A stretch of DNA of 64,000 bases from Rhodanobacter denitrificans (GCA_003241385.1 QFPO01000001.1:263548-327547); one strand, 5' to 3'; counted from the first letter of the stretch, positions 28,515 through 39,585 are shown. Numbers and translations are program-made. Notes: generated from the sequence alone by a model not told the origin.

Positions 28515-29131
28515 GCGCGGTCGCGCCGGTAGTGCCACAGCGCGGTGCCGTGGCCGACGAACGCCGCCGCGACCAGCGCGAACATCAGCAGGTTGGCGAC
28601 CGCGATCGGGCTGGCCCAGGACAGCCGCGCCGGCGGCGTCAGGCCCAGCGTAACCGCGATCGCGACGACCGCCAGCGCCAGCGCGACGTGCGAGGCGGCA
28701 TCGGCCGCGCGCGCGACCGCGCGGTCGCGCTCGTCGACCTGGACGCCGGTACCGGGCCACCGCCGCGCGATCGACGCGAGAATCAGCCAGCCGACCAGCA
28801 GCATCGCGATCGGCCGTCCGATGCCCTCGAGCTCGGCGATCGTGCGCGCGCCGGCGAAGCTGCCGGCATGGACCGCCATCAGCGCACCGATCAGGCCGGT
28901 GAAGACCAGGGCGACCCAGCGCCCCTGCTCGCCCGGCGAGCGCTGTGAGGCGCCGTCGTCGGGGATCCGGCCGGACAGCCACAGACCGGTCGCGGCGACC
29001 GCGAGCAGCAGCGCGGCGCCGATCGAGCCGGTGTCGATGCCGTGCCAGCGCGACGGGATCGCGACGATCAGCCAGCGGCCGAGCGCAGCCGGCGCGAGCA
29101 GCCAGAACAGCGCAGACGGAACGCGATGCAT
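28511..29131 (-). CDS. Multi-pass membrane protein paired with XRE regulator
   Basis: Protein of 206 residues with about six hydrophobic helices and a short charged loop in the middle (VQVDERDRAVARAADAASH). That VDERD-type loop is common in membrane proteins partnered with YozG-like regulators (DUF2178-like), where it may sense something or hold the regulator. No enzymatic motif is seen. First gene of a two-gene unit, coupled to the regulator by a GTGA overlap. Function unknown; sensing or regulator sequestration is inference. Confidence 0.75.
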   Translation of the reverse strand: MHRVPSALFWLLAPAALGRWLIVAIPSRWHGIDTGSIGAALLLAVAATGLWLSGRIPDDGASQRSPGEQGRWVALVFTGLIGALMAVHAGSFAGARTIAELEGIGRPIAMLLVGWLILASIARRWPGTGVQVDERDRAVARAADAASHVALALAVVAIAVTLGLTPPARLSWASPIAVANLLMFALVAAAFVGHGTALWHYRRDRA

Positions 29132-29151
29132 GGGTCAACCTCGCACGACAA

Positions 29152-29173
29152 TATGTAATCTACACATTACATA
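29152..29173. promoter_or_regulatory. Palindromic operator upstream of membrane/XRE pair
   Basis: TATGTAAT and ATTACATA form a perfect 8-bp inverted repeat around a 6-base centre (CTACAC), 20 bases upstream of the ATG at 29131. The AT-rich palindrome stands out in its GC-rich surroundings and has the size expected for a Cro/CI-type dimer. It overlaps the likely promoter. Confidence 0.6.
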
Positions 29174-29295
29174 CTGTCCGGTCCGTGCGTCAAGCCGGCG
29201 CGCCGCGCGATGCTTGATATCCTGCCGGCCGTCCCGACCTCTTGCGCTCGCTCTCACCGGTCGCGGCCGCTGCCGCGCCGAACCAGGAATCCGCC

Positions 29296-30174
29296 GTGTC
29301 CGCACTTCCCGCCATCGATTCGCCGTACGTGTTCGACGTCACCACCGAGACCTTCGAGACCGAGGTGCTGCAGGCCTCGCTCGAGCTGCCGATCCTGGTC
29401 GACTTCTGGGCCGAATGGTGCGGGCCGTGCAAGTCGCTCGGTCCGCTGCTCGAGAAGGTCGTGGCGAGCTATCACGGCGCGGTGCGGCTGGCCAAGGTCG
29501 ACGTCGACAAGGAGCAGCAGCTCGCGGCGATGTTCGGCGTGCGCAGCATTCCGACCGTGGTCCTGGTCAGCCAGGGCCAGCTCGTCGACGGCTTCGCCGG
29601 CGCCCTGCCCGAGAACGCGCTGCGCGAGTTCCTGTCGCGCCACGTGCAGCCGGCCGAGCCGGCCGACGAGACACCCGCCGAGGACGTCGCCGCGCCGCCC
29701 GAGCCGGCTGCCGACGCGGTCGCGCGTCTGCGCGGCGAGATCGCCGCCGAACCCGACAAGGCCGAGCTCAAGCTCGATCTCGCGGTCGCGCTGATGCGCA
29801 ACGGCGATGCGGCGGCCGCCGAGACCGAGCTCGACGCCCTGCCGGCGAACCTGGCGACCGACGACCGCGCGCGCCGTCTGCGCGGCCAGCTCGAGTTCGC
29901 GCGGCTGCTGGCCGACGCGCCGCCGGCCGACGAGCTGCGCGCGCGCCTGGCACGCGACGAGAACGACCACACCGCGCGCGAGCAGCTCGGCATCCGCCTG
30001 CTCGCCGAGGGTGAGCCCGCGGCCGGCCTCGATCAGTTCCTGACGATCCTCAAGGCCGACCGCGACTGGAACGAAGGCCGCGCGAAGAAGCGGCTGATCG
30101 CCGCGTTCTCGATCCTCGACGACGAAGAGCTGGTCGGCACCTACCGCCGGCGCATGTCCTCGCTGCTGTTCTGA
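29296..30174 (+). CDS. cnoX: Thioredoxin-TPR co-chaperone/chaperedoxin
   Basis: Protein of 292 residues (E. coli CnoX/YbbN 284). The N-terminal thioredoxin domain has a complete CGPC motif at 42-45, followed by a linker rich in Pro/Ala/Glu and a C-terminal TPR domain (KAELKLDLAVALMRNGDAAA, REQLGIRLLAEGEPAAGLDQ). CnoX protects substrates of GroEL and DnaK from oxidation. The E. coli protein has SQHC; the two-cysteine motif here suggests oxidoreductase activity like that of the Caulobacter protein. The GTG start at 29296 has AGGA about 7 bases upstream and gives the family N-terminus. Confidence 0.9.
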   Translation: MSALPAIDSPYVFDVTTETFETEVLQASLELPILVDFWAEWCGPCKSLGPLLEKVVASYHGAVRLAKVDVDKEQQLAAMFGVRSIPTVVLVSQGQLVDGFAGALPENALREFLSRHVQPAEPADETPAEDVAAPPEPAADAVARLRGEIAAEPDKAELKLDLAVALMRNGDAAAAETELDALPANLATDDRARRLRGQLEFARLLADAPPADELRARLARDENDHTAREQLGIRLLAEGEPAAGLDQFLTILKADRDWNEGRAKKRLIAAFSILDDEELVGTYRRRMSSLLF

Positions 30175-30567
30175 GCGATCCGACCGCGCGGGCGACGGAC
30201 GGGGCCGGCGCGGCCGCGAGTCCGATCATGCCGCCGAAGCACCGGCACGTAGCAACACGCCGGCTTCACAGGCCCGCGGCGCGAGACCCGCACCGCACGC
30301 CGGGACTCAGGGCCGCGCCGTCGAGGCGCCGGCCGACGAAGTCGATTCGCACCCTGCGATCGCTGACCGGGACAGGCAGCGCCGCCGGCGGTCCGTGGCA
30401 GTGGTCCGCATGTCGATCGCCGAACGCCGGCCGGTTCGCTTCCTCGTCCGTCTCAGCGCCGGCACGGCACGTCCCGGTGCCGACGCACACGAGGTGGGCT
30501 TTCGCTTTTCGATGCGACGTTGCACGCTAGCGGCCCCTCCCTACGCCACCGTATTGACGGCCGCACG
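30175..30567. other. No gene seen
   Basis: A 393-bp gap between cnoX and the DUF4442 gene. Short open frames on both strands have no ribosome sites or recognisable content. I see no RNA gene, repeat or clear promoter. Confidence 0.5.
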
Positions 30568-31026
30568 ATGAAGCCCTCGCGCCTGCGTCACATCATGAAT
30601 TTCTGGCCGCCGTTCCTGTTCTCGGGCATCCGGGTGCTCGAGATCGGCGCCGACTGGCGCAGCGCGCGCGTCGCGCTGCGCAAGCGCTGGTACAACGGCA
30701 ACTACGTCGGCGTGCATTTCGGCGGCAGCCTGTTCGCGATGACCGATCCGTTCTGGATGCTGCTGCTGATGCACTGCCTCGGCCGCGACTACTACGTCTG
30801 GGACAAGGCCGCCGAGATCGAATTCGTCGCGCCGGGCCGCGAGACCGTCCATGCCGAATTCCGCATCGACGACGCGTTGCTCGAGGCGATCCGCACGCAG
30901 ACCGACGGCGGCGACAAGTACCTGCACTGGCTGCCGGTCGAGATCCGCACCGCGGGCGGCGAGCTGGTCGCGCGCGTGCGCAAGCAGGTCTACGTCAAGC
31001 GCAAGCGGATGGCGGCGAGCGCCTGA
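30568..31026 (+). CDS. DUF4442 hot-dog-fold protein
   Basis: Protein of 152 residues. RLRHIMNFWPPFLFSGIRV, WYNGNYVGVHFGGSLFAMTD and FWMLLLMHCLGRDYYVWDK are characteristic of the DUF4442 group, related to PaaI-type thioesterases. The G-x-HFGGSLFA-x-D helix resembles the active-site region of such enzymes. It could be an acyl-CoA or acyl-ACP thioesterase or an acyl-binding protein; the substrate is not known. ATG 30568 gives a compact domain. It stands alone. Confidence 0.8.
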   Translation: MKPSRLRHIMNFWPPFLFSGIRVLEIGADWRSARVALRKRWYNGNYVGVHFGGSLFAMTDPFWMLLLMHCLGRDYYVWDKAAEIEFVAPGRETVHAEFRIDDALLEAIRTQTDGGDKYLHWLPVEIRTAGGELVARVRKQVYVKRKRMAASA

Positions 31027-31213
31027 CCGGGGCACGCGACACCGATGCGACCTGCGGCCGCGCCGCGCTTCCATCTGCACGATCGACGCCACGGCGACGA
31101 CTGCGCGTGACCGCCCGCGCGGGAAGCCGGGAGCCGGCACGCCTCGAACACGCCGACGCGCGCCAGGCCGTGCCGATCGAACGGCGCGGCGCACGATCGA
31201 CCGTCGGATCCGC

Positions 31214-31798
31214 TCAGGCCGCCTCGCCCTGCAGACGCGCCGCGACCAGGCGCACCGCCTCGCGGCACATCGCCGAGGCCGGCTGCTCGGCGTCGATCCG
31301 CAGCGCATCGGGCGGCGGCGGCTGCGCACGATGGCGGACCTCGTCGACCAGATCGGGCGTGCGGTCGGCGGCGCGGTGGCGATTGGCGGCGAGGTCGCGC
31401 TGGACGCGCTCGCGTGCGCGCTCCGGCGAGCAGTCGACCCACAGCGGCACCATCGCGAAGCCGAACGGCTGTACCGCCTCGACGATGCGGTCGTAGTCGG
31501 CCCGCGCCGAGAACGTCATGCCGTCGAGCACGCTCGACACGCCGAGCATGCAGTTGATCTCCAGCGCCTGCACGACGCCGCGGAACGCCGCGCGCTTCTC
31601 GAGGAAGCTGTAGCTGCAGCGCGGGAACATCGCCGCGCGGATCGCGTCGCGGCAGATCCGGCGCAGCCGCAGATGATCCTCGAGCGCGCGCGCGATCGTG
31701 CTCTTGCCGGCGCCCGGCAGGCCGATCAGCGCGACGACGACCGGGGTCACGGCCGCGGCGGCTGTGGGTACGGCAGGTACGGCGGTCGGCGTGTCCAC
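31214..31798 (-). CDS. P-loop kinase-like ATPase
   Basis: Protein of 194 residues with a Walker A motif in VALIGLPGAGKSTIARALED, a conserved CRDAIRAAMF segment and a Walker B-like VSSVLDGMTFSARAD. This is the AAA_33 / zeta-toxin-like small-molecule kinase layout, probably phosphorylating a nucleoside, sugar or antibiotic-type substrate. The GTG start is poorly supported; the first 17 residues are low-complexity and the true start may be nearer VVVALIG. It stands alone between two plus-strand genes. Confidence 0.75.
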   Translation of the reverse strand: MDTPTAVPAVPTAAAAVTPVVVALIGLPGAGKSTIARALEDHLRLRRICRDAIRAAMFPRCSYSFLEKRAAFRGVVQALEINCMLGVSSVLDGMTFSARADYDRIVEAVQPFGFAMVPLWVDCSPERARERVQRDLAANRHRAADRTPDLVDEVRHRAQPPPPDALRIDAEQPASAMCREAVRLVAARLQGEAA

Positions 31799-31972
31799 GC
31801 GGCCAGCCTAGCGGTTCGCGGAGCGGCCGTCAGCAGGCGTGACCGGGCCTGCCGGCGTTGCGTTCACGGTCCGGCACGGCGCGCCCTATACTCGGCGCCG
31901 TCCGCGACGCCGCAGGGGGCCGGCCGCGGCAGTACCCGAGTGCGCATCGCCCTGCCCTGAGCTGGAGATTCG

Positions 31973-32761
31973 ATGCTTCCGTTCTTCCGATCGGCCGATC
32001 GCGACAGCCGGCGTGCCGGCCTGCTGCTCCTGGTGCTCTCGGGCTTCTTCGTCGCCAATGCGCTGATCGCCGAGTTCGTCGGCGTCAAGATCTTCGCGCT
32101 CGAGGACACGCTCGGCCTCGCGCCGCTGGACTGGAACCTGTTCGGCCAGACCGGCTCGCTGAACTTCACGGCCGGCGTGCTGCTCTGGCCGATCGTGTTC
32201 GTGATGACCGACATCATCAACGAGTACTTCGGGCGGCGCGGCGTGCGCCTGATCTCGTGGCTGACGGTCGCGCTGATCGTCTACGGGTTCGCGTTCGCGT
32301 ATGCGGCGATCCATCTCGCGCCGGCTTCGTGGTGGGTCGGCGCCGGCCGCAACCAGGGCGTGGACGACCTGCAGACCGCGTTCGCGGCGATCTTCGGCCA
32401 GGGCCTGTGGACGATCGCCGGCTCGGTCACGGCGTTCCTGATCGGCCAGCTGATCGACGTGTCGATCTTCCACGCCATACGGCGCCGCACCGGCGACCGC
32501 CACATCTGGCTGCGCGCGACCGGATCGACCCTGGTCTCGCAGTTCATCGACAGCTTCGTGGTGCTCTACATCGCGTTCGTGCTCGGTCCGCAGCAGTGGC
32601 CGATCGGGCTGTTCCTCGCGGTCGGCACGGTCAACTATTTGTACAAGTTCGTCGCCGCGCTGGCGCTGACGCCGCTGATCTATGCGGCGCGACGCGGGCT
32701 GGACGCCTGGCTCGGCCGCGATCTGGCCGCGCGGCTCAAGCACGAGGCCGCCGCTGACTGA
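31973..32761 (+). CDS. yhhQ: Queuosine precursor transporter (VUT family)
   Basis: Inner-membrane protein of 262 residues with about six helices. The family signatures are GVLLWPIVFVMTDIINEYFG, ITAFLIGQLIDVSIFHAIRR-like sequence (residues near 165-185) and RATGSTLVSQFIDSFVV. E. coli YhhQ imports 7-cyano-7-deazaguanine/preQ1 for tRNA queuosine synthesis. A GGAG precedes the ATG by 7 bases. TATACT at 31887-31892 could be the -10. I looked for a preQ1 riboswitch in the leader and saw none. Confidence 0.93.
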   Translation: MLPFFRSADRDSRRAGLLLLVLSGFFVANALIAEFVGVKIFALEDTLGLAPLDWNLFGQTGSLNFTAGVLLWPIVFVMTDIINEYFGRRGVRLISWLTVALIVYGFAFAYAAIHLAPASWWVGAGRNQGVDDLQTAFAAIFGQGLWTIAGSVTAFLIGQLIDVSIFHAIRRRTGDRHIWLRATGSTLVSQFIDSFVVLYIAFVLGPQQWPIGLFLAVGTVNYLYKFVAALALTPLIYAARRGLDAWLGRDLAARLKHEAAAD

Positions 32762-32960
32762 GCACCCGCGCGGCCGCGCGATGACCGCTTCGCGCGCCGC
32801 GCTGCGTTCCCCTGACCGTTCCGCCGCCGCTCCGCCGGCACCGGCGGATGCGGCCGGCGCCCTCATCACGGCGACCGACGACCGCGCCAGTGACCTTTGG
32901 CACAGACCTGTGCGATCCCGCGCGCTTAAGGTGCGCGCCATTTGACGACGGAACCCCCTC

Positions 32961-35072
32961 ATGCACGTGACACCCCGCAAGACCTTGCCGCTGACCATCG
33001 GCCTGGTGCTGACGATCGCCGGCTGCAGCCAGCAGCACGACACGCCGGCACCGGCCGCCGCCCCCGCCGCGAAGCCGGCCACCCCGGCGAGCGCCCCGAC
33101 TGCCCCGGCCGCGCACGTCGCGTTCGACGTCGCCGAGATCGACCCGGCGATCGGCGCCTGCACCGACCTCAACGGCCATGTCAACGCCCGGTGGGTCGCC
33201 GCCAATCCGGTGCCGGCCGACCGCACCCGCTGGGGCGCGTTCGACGCGCTGCGCGAGGAGAGCCTCAACACCCAGCGCAGCATCGTCGAGGAAGCCGATC
33301 GTGGCGCCGACGCCGCGGCGGCCGGTTCGATCGAGCAGAAGATCGGCTGGTTCTGGCGCTCGGGCATGGACGAGGCGGCCGTCGAGAAAGCCGGCTACGA
33401 GCCGATCAAGCCTGAGCTGGCGAAGATCGACGCGCTGGCCTCGCGTGAGGATCTGGTCGCGTACCTGATCGACAGCTTCAATCGCGGCGTCGCCAGCGTG
33501 TTCGCGTTCGGCGCCGAGACCGACTACAAGAACTCCTCGCGCCGCATCGCCTACGCGTTCCAGGGCGGACTCGGCCTGCCGACGCGCGACTATTACGAGA
33601 AGGACGAGCACGCCGCACTGCGCGAGGCCTACCGCGCCTACGTCGCCAAGCTGCTCGAGCTGACCGGCACGCCGGCCGACGCCGCGGCCGAGCAGGCCAA
33701 GGCCGTGCTCGCGTTCGAGACCGCGCTGGCCAAGGCCTCGTTCGCGCCGGTGGAGCTGCGCAAGGCGGAGAACCAGTACCACTTCGTCAGCGTCGCCGAA
33801 GCCAACAAGATCACGCCGCACTTCGACTGGAACGCGTTCTTCAAGGCGCAGAACGCCAACGTCACCGACGGCTTCTCGCTGTCGCAGCCGAAGTTCTTCG
33901 CGGCGTTCGACGAGGCGCTCGCCAAGACGCCGATCGCGACCTGGCAGGCCTATCTGCGCTTCCACGCGATCGACGGCGCCGCGCCGTACCTGTCGCAGGC
34001 GTTCCAGCAGGAAAGCTACGCGTTCAACGGCAAGACGCTGACCGGCCAGAAGGAGATCGAGCCGCGCTGGAAGCGCGTGCTCGGCACGATCAACGGCGAG
34101 ATCGGCATGGCGCTCGGTGAGCTCTACGTCGCGCGCGCGTTCCCGCCCGAGTCCAAGGCGCGCGCGCAGGAGCTGATCGACAACATGCAGGCCGCGCTGA
34201 AGAAGCGCATCGAGAACCTGGACTGGATGAGCGACACGACCAAGGCCAAGGCGCTCGAGAAGTGGGCGAGCTTCCTGCCGAAGATCGGCTATCCGGAGAA
34301 GTGGCGCGACTGGTCGGGCCTGACCGTGGTTCCGGACGACTACTTCGCCAACGTCATGGCCGCCACGCGCTTCAACCACGCCTACGACGTCGCGCGCATC
34401 GGCACGCCGACCGACCGCCTCGAGTGGGGCATGACGCCGCAGACCGTCAACGCCTACTACAACCCCACCGACAACACGATCAACTTCCCGGCCGCGATCC
34501 TGCAGCCGCCGTTCTTCGACGCCAAGGCCGACGACGCGATCAACTACGGTGGCATCGGTGCGGTGATCGGCCACGAGGCCACGCACGGCTTCGACGACGA
34601 GGGCAGCCAGTTCGACGCCAAGGGCAACAATGCCAACTGGTGGACCGAGGAGGACCGCAAGGCCTTCGAGGCGCGCACCGACGTGCTGGTCAAGCAGTTC
34701 GACGCCTACGAGCCGCTGCCCGGCAAGCACGTCAACGGCCAGCTGACGCTCGGCGAGAACATCGCCGACCTCGGCGGCCTCAGCATCGCCTACGACGCGC
34801 TGCACGCGGCGCTCGCCCAGCATCCGGAGCGCAACGTGCAGATCGACGGCTACACGCCGGACCAGCGCTTCTTCCTGAGCTGGGCGCGCGTGTGGCGCGG
34901 CAGCATCCTGCCGCAGCGCCTGGAAGTGCAGCTCAACACCGATCCGCACTCGCCGACCGCGTACCGCGCGATCGGCGCGCCGTCGAACCTCGACGCGTTC
35001 GCCAAGGCGTTCGACTGCAAGCCCGGCGATGCGATGGTGCGCAGCGGCGAAGCGCAGGTGAAGATCTGGTGA
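32961..35072 (+). CDS. M13 family zinc metallopeptidase (neprilysin/PepO type), lipoprotein
   Basis: Protein of 703 residues. A signal peptide with lipobox TIAGC (Cys about 18) and an Ala/Pro linker suggest anchoring in the envelope. The large M13 fold includes the zinc site GHEATHGFDDEG (about 535-546) and the third-ligand motif GENIADLGGL (about 597), both complete, plus substrate-binding NAYYNP. M13 enzymes cleave oligopeptides of up to about 40 residues. It is followed 146 bases later by a secreted repeat protein on the same strand. Confidence 0.94.
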   Translation: MHVTPRKTLPLTIGLVLTIAGCSQQHDTPAPAAAPAAKPATPASAPTAPAAHVAFDVAEIDPAIGACTDLNGHVNARWVAANPVPADRTRWGAFDALREESLNTQRSIVEEADRGADAAAAGSIEQKIGWFWRSGMDEAAVEKAGYEPIKPELAKIDALASREDLVAYLIDSFNRGVASVFAFGAETDYKNSSRRIAYAFQGGLGLPTRDYYEKDEHAALREAYRAYVAKLLELTGTPADAAAEQAKAVLAFETALAKASFAPVELRKAENQYHFVSVAEANKITPHFDWNAFFKAQNANVTDGFSLSQPKFFAAFDEALAKTPIATWQAYLRFHAIDGAAPYLSQAFQQESYAFNGKTLTGQKEIEPRWKRVLGTINGEIGMALGELYVARAFPPESKARAQELIDNMQAALKKRIENLDWMSDTTKAKALEKWASFLPKIGYPEKWRDWSGLTVVPDDYFANVMAATRFNHAYDVARIGTPTDRLEWGMTPQTVNAYYNPTDNTINFPAAILQPPFFDAKADDAINYGGIGAVIGHEATHGFDDEGSQFDAKGNNANWWTEEDRKAFEARTDVLVKQFDAYEPLPGKHVNGQLTLGENIADLGGLSIAYDALHAALAQHPERNVQIDGYTPDQRFFLSWARVWRGSILPQRLEVQLNTDPHSPTAYRAIGAPSNLDAFAKAFDCKPGDAMVRSGEAQVKIW

Positions 35073-35218
35073 GACCGTCGCATCCGGGCGCGGCCGGGCG
35101 CCGCGTCCGGATGCGAGCGGTCGTGACGGCGTTGCCTCGCGGCGTTCGACGTCGTAGGGTGTCGATCCCCGCCGTGCCCGGCGCGCGGCGCGGACGTCCC
35201 CTGCCACCGAGACGACCC

Positions 35219-36493
35219 ATGCGCCTTCAACCGCTCGCCGGCGGCCTCCTGGCCGCCCTCCTCGCTTCGACTCCGCTGCACGCCGCGCTGCCGACCTACG
35301 CCGCTCCCCAGCTGCAGGCGCGCACCAATCTGCTCGTCAACGACGAGGGCTGGAACCTGCCGCCCGGTTCGTCGTTCAACAGCATCACCGCCTCGATCAA
35401 CGAGAACGGCACGGTCGCGTTTCCGGTCCAGGTCGTGCCGATCGATGGCAATCTGTCCAATACCGGTGTCGGCATCTGGTCCGGCGCGAACGGCGTAGGC
35501 GGCATCGTGCAGACGCATCAGGCGCCGGCCGAGTTCATCTCCGACCGCGTCGGCATCAACCGCGACGGCAAGATCGTCTACTACACGCACGGCGATGCGT
35601 ACCGGCTGTGGATCTACGATCCGATCGCGGCCGCATCCGCGCCGGTCAATACGCTGCCGATCACGCCGAGCTCGTTCAACGGCCAGACGATCAACGCCGA
35701 CGGCGTGATCGGCTACCGCGCCGGCCTGCCCGGCGGCTCCGGTCTGGCCTCGACCGGCGCCGGCAGCTCGCTGCTGCACATCGTCGACAACGGTATCGAT
35801 CCGGGCAGCCCGTACTCGTACATCTACACGCCGTCGATGAACGACTCGCGGCGTATCGCCGCGAAGGTCAGCGTCGGCCCGCCCGGCAACTTCAGCAAGG
35901 ACGAGATCCGCGTGTTCGACACCAGCGGCGCCTACGAGACGCTGGCGGTCGACACCGACACCGATCCGTCCTCGCCGTTCGTCGCGTTCGACAACACGGT
36001 CTCGATCAACGCGATCGGCGAGGTCGCCGTCGTCGTGCGCCTGGCCGCCGGCAACCAGCGTGCGGTCTACCGGCTGACGCCGACCGGCACCGGCGTACAG
36101 GCCACCGAAATCGCGCGCGTGGATCCGGCCGGCCCGATCCTCGAGCTCGACGCGTTCGCGCCGGTCATCAACGTCCACGGCATGGTCGCGTTCCGCGCGC
36201 GCGATGCGCAGGGTCAGGCGATCTACGTCGGCGAAGGCGAGAACCTGCTGCGCATCGCCGGCAAGGGCGACCGCGTCCAGACCGATCTGGGCACCGGCCA
36301 GCTCGGCCAGCACGACACCAGCCCGGTCTTCAGCGGCGCGCCCGGCCTCAACGACAACGGCGACGTCGTCTTCGTCGCCGGCCTGCATCCGGACGGCGAC
36401 AACCAGATCGAATGGGGCAGCGGCGTGTTCGTCGCGCCGGTGGCCGGCGACGAGCATATCTTCCGCGACGGCTTCGACGGCGAGGCGCCGTAG
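35219..36493 (+). CDS. Secreted IN-x-x-G repeat protein with IFRDGFD tail
   Basis: Protein of 424 residues with a signal peptide (cleavage near PLHAALP). It contains about seven copies of a motif of the form I/M-N-x-x-G-x-V-A-F: SINENGTVAFPV, GINRDGKIVYYT, TINADGVIGYRA, SMNDSRRIAAKV, SINAIGEVAVVV, VINVHGMVAFRA and GLNDNGDVVFVAG. Their spacing of roughly 40-60 residues suggests blades of a beta-propeller. The C-terminus GDEHIFRDGFDGEAP carries the same short tail as the beta-helix protein at 2719-5040. ATG 35219 follows directly before the signal peptide. The family is not known to me by name; related proteins carry other sorting tails. Confidence 0.72.
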   Translation: MRLQPLAGGLLAALLASTPLHAALPTYAAPQLQARTNLLVNDEGWNLPPGSSFNSITASINENGTVAFPVQVVPIDGNLSNTGVGIWSGANGVGGIVQTHQAPAEFISDRVGINRDGKIVYYTHGDAYRLWIYDPIAAASAPVNTLPITPSSFNGQTINADGVIGYRAGLPGGSGLASTGAGSSLLHIVDNGIDPGSPYSYIYTPSMNDSRRIAAKVSVGPPGNFSKDEIRVFDTSGAYETLAVDTDTDPSSPFVAFDNTVSINAIGEVAVVVRLAAGNQRAVYRLTPTGTGVQATEIARVDPAGPILELDAFAPVINVHGMVAFRARDAQGQAIYVGEGENLLRIAGKGDRVQTDLGTGQLGQHDTSPVFSGAPGLNDNGDVVFVAGLHPDGDNQIEWGSGVFVAPVAGDEHIFRDGFDGEAP

Positions 36494-36514
36494 CGCCCGG
36501 CGGCGGCGCGGCGC

Positions 36515-37462
36515 TCAGCCGCCGGCGGCCGCCGCGCGTTCGCGGTCGAGCCAGACCTCCAGCCCCTGCGCGTTGAGCTCCAGATCCATCGCGAGCAGCT
36601 CGCGCATCTGCGACTGGTCGAGCGCGCTGCCGTGCGCGACCGCGCGCGGCAGGTACAGCGCGGCCAGGTCCTCGACGATGCGCGCATGGCGGTCCGGCGC
36701 GTCGGCGCGCGCCTGCGCGATCGCGACCATCGCGTCGATCTGCTCGATCAGATCGCGGCCGAGCCGCGCGACGTCCTCGACGCGGCTGTAATGGGTCAGG
36801 TACATCGCCTCGGGCGCGAGCGCGAGCAGGCGCGCGATCGAGGCCTTCAGCGCCGGCGGATCGAACTGGACCGGCGTCGTCGTCGGCACGATGAACGCGC
36901 CGCGCGCACTGTCGAACTCGCGATACGACAGACCGAACGTGTCGCCGGTGAACGCGCTGCGGCTGCGCGCATCCCAGACGCACAGGTGGTGGTAGGCGTG
37001 GCCGGGCGTGTCCAGGCACAGCAGCGGGCGGCCGGCCAGATCGACGATGTGTCCGTCGGCAGCCTCGACGACGCGCGCGGCCGGCACCGGCACCAGGTCG
37101 CCGTAGGTGCGCCGCACCTCGTCCTCGCCGTAGACGGACGAGGCGCCGGCGACGAGCTTGGCCGGATCGATCATGTGGCGCGCGCCGCGCGGATGCACGA
37201 CCAGTTGCGCGTTCGGCAGCCGCTCGAGCAGCGCGCCGGCACCGCCGGCGTGATCCAGATGCACGTGGGTCAGGATCACCCAGTCGACCGCAGCGGGCGT
37301 CAGCCCCGCGGCCGCGAGCGCATCGAGCAGCGCCGGCACCGAGTAGTTGGTGCCGACGTCGACGAACGCGGCGCGGCCGCGCTCGACGATCAGATGGCTG
37401 GCGTCGAAACGCGGCCGGAAGAAGCCGGTGTCGATCGCGACGATGCCGTGCGGATGGTCCAC
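36515..37462 (-). CDS. Metallo-beta-lactamase-fold hydrolase
   Basis: Protein of 315 residues. The zinc motif is HVHLDHAGG (about 77-85), followed by the downstream ligands His in DTPGHAYHHLCVWD and Asp in AFTGDTFGLSY. A C-terminal helical part contains LALAPEAMYLTHYSRVED. It looks like a hydrolase of the glyoxalase-II-like group. The GTG start at 37462 lies 8 bases after the M20 peptidase stop, so the two form an operon. Substrate unknown. Confidence 0.85.
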   Translation of the reverse strand: MDHPHGIVAIDTGFFRPRFDASHLIVERGRAAFVDVGTNYSVPALLDALAAAGLTPAAVDWVILTHVHLDHAGGAGALLERLPNAQLVVHPRGARHMIDPAKLVAGASSVYGEDEVRRTYGDLVPVPAARVVEAADGHIVDLAGRPLLCLDTPGHAYHHLCVWDARSRSAFTGDTFGLSYREFDSARGAFIVPTTTPVQFDPPALKASIARLLALAPEAMYLTHYSRVEDVARLGRDLIEQIDAMVAIAQARADAPDRHARIVEDLAALYLPRAVAHGSALDQSQMRELLAMDLELNAQGLEVWLDRERAAAAGG

Positions 37463-37470
37463 GCTAGCGC

Positions 37471-38949
<1,479 letters not shown>

Positions 38950-39256
38950 GAAGGCTCCGATGCGAGGAAACGCGCATTCTAACGCGGCGCCCGATGCGCC
39001 GCCCGGACGTGACGGACCATCGCTGCGTGACGCGCGCGATCGCGACCGCCGGGCGCGGTGCGAAATCTCCTACCGCGTGCGCGAAATCTCGCACGCGGCG
39101 TGCCGGCGCTCGCGGACACGCCGACGCGTCGCGATGCCGACGCGGCCGCCGCGGGCCGCCGCTAACGTGTCTCCACCGCAGACGGCCGGTCGATCCGCCC
39201 GCTGCGGCAACCGCAGGCCGCCGGTCGCGGCCGTCACTGGAGACAAGGAGCATCCC

Positions 39257-39577
39257 ATGAAAGCGATCCACACGATCCGTCACGCGCTCGGCGCACTGGC
39301 CCTCGGCGTCGCGCTGGCGTTCCCGACGTTGGCCGGCGCGGTCGACATCAACAGCGCCGACGCGCAGACCCTCGCCGAGGAACTCAACGGCGTGGGCCTG
39401 GCCAAGGCCGAGGCGATCGTCGCCTTCCGCGACGCGAACGGTCCGTTCGCGAGCGCCGAGGACCTGACCAAGGTCAAGGGCATCGGCCTGGCGACGATCG
39501 AGAAGAACCGCGACGTGATCCAGGTCGGCGCCGGCGCCAAGCCCAAGCCCGCACGCACGGTCGCCAAGAGCGATTGA
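39257..39577 (+). CDS. Secreted helix-hairpin-helix protein (ComEA-like)
   Basis: Protein of 106 residues with a signal peptide (cleavage near LAGAVDI) and one HhH pair: VDINSADAQTLAEELNGVGL, AKAEAIVAFRDANGPFASAE, DLTKVKGIGLATIEKNRDVI. It resembles the soluble periplasmic ComEA of Gram-negative bacteria, which binds incoming DNA during transformation. An AAGGAG site 6 bases upstream fixes ATG 39257. It ends with a basic tail and is followed by a 13-bp hairpin. Confidence 0.88.
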   Translation: MKAIHTIRHALGALALGVALAFPTLAGAVDINSADAQTLAEELNGVGLAKAEAIVAFRDANGPFASAEDLTKVKGIGLATIEKNRDVIQVGAGAKPKPARTVAKSD

Positions 39578-39585
39578 GCCGGATC

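Noticed and set aside
31861..31972. A preQ1 riboswitch in the leader of the queuosine-precursor transporter
   Set aside because: The short leader shows no preQ1 aptamer pattern (A-rich tail pairing into a small hairpin loop).
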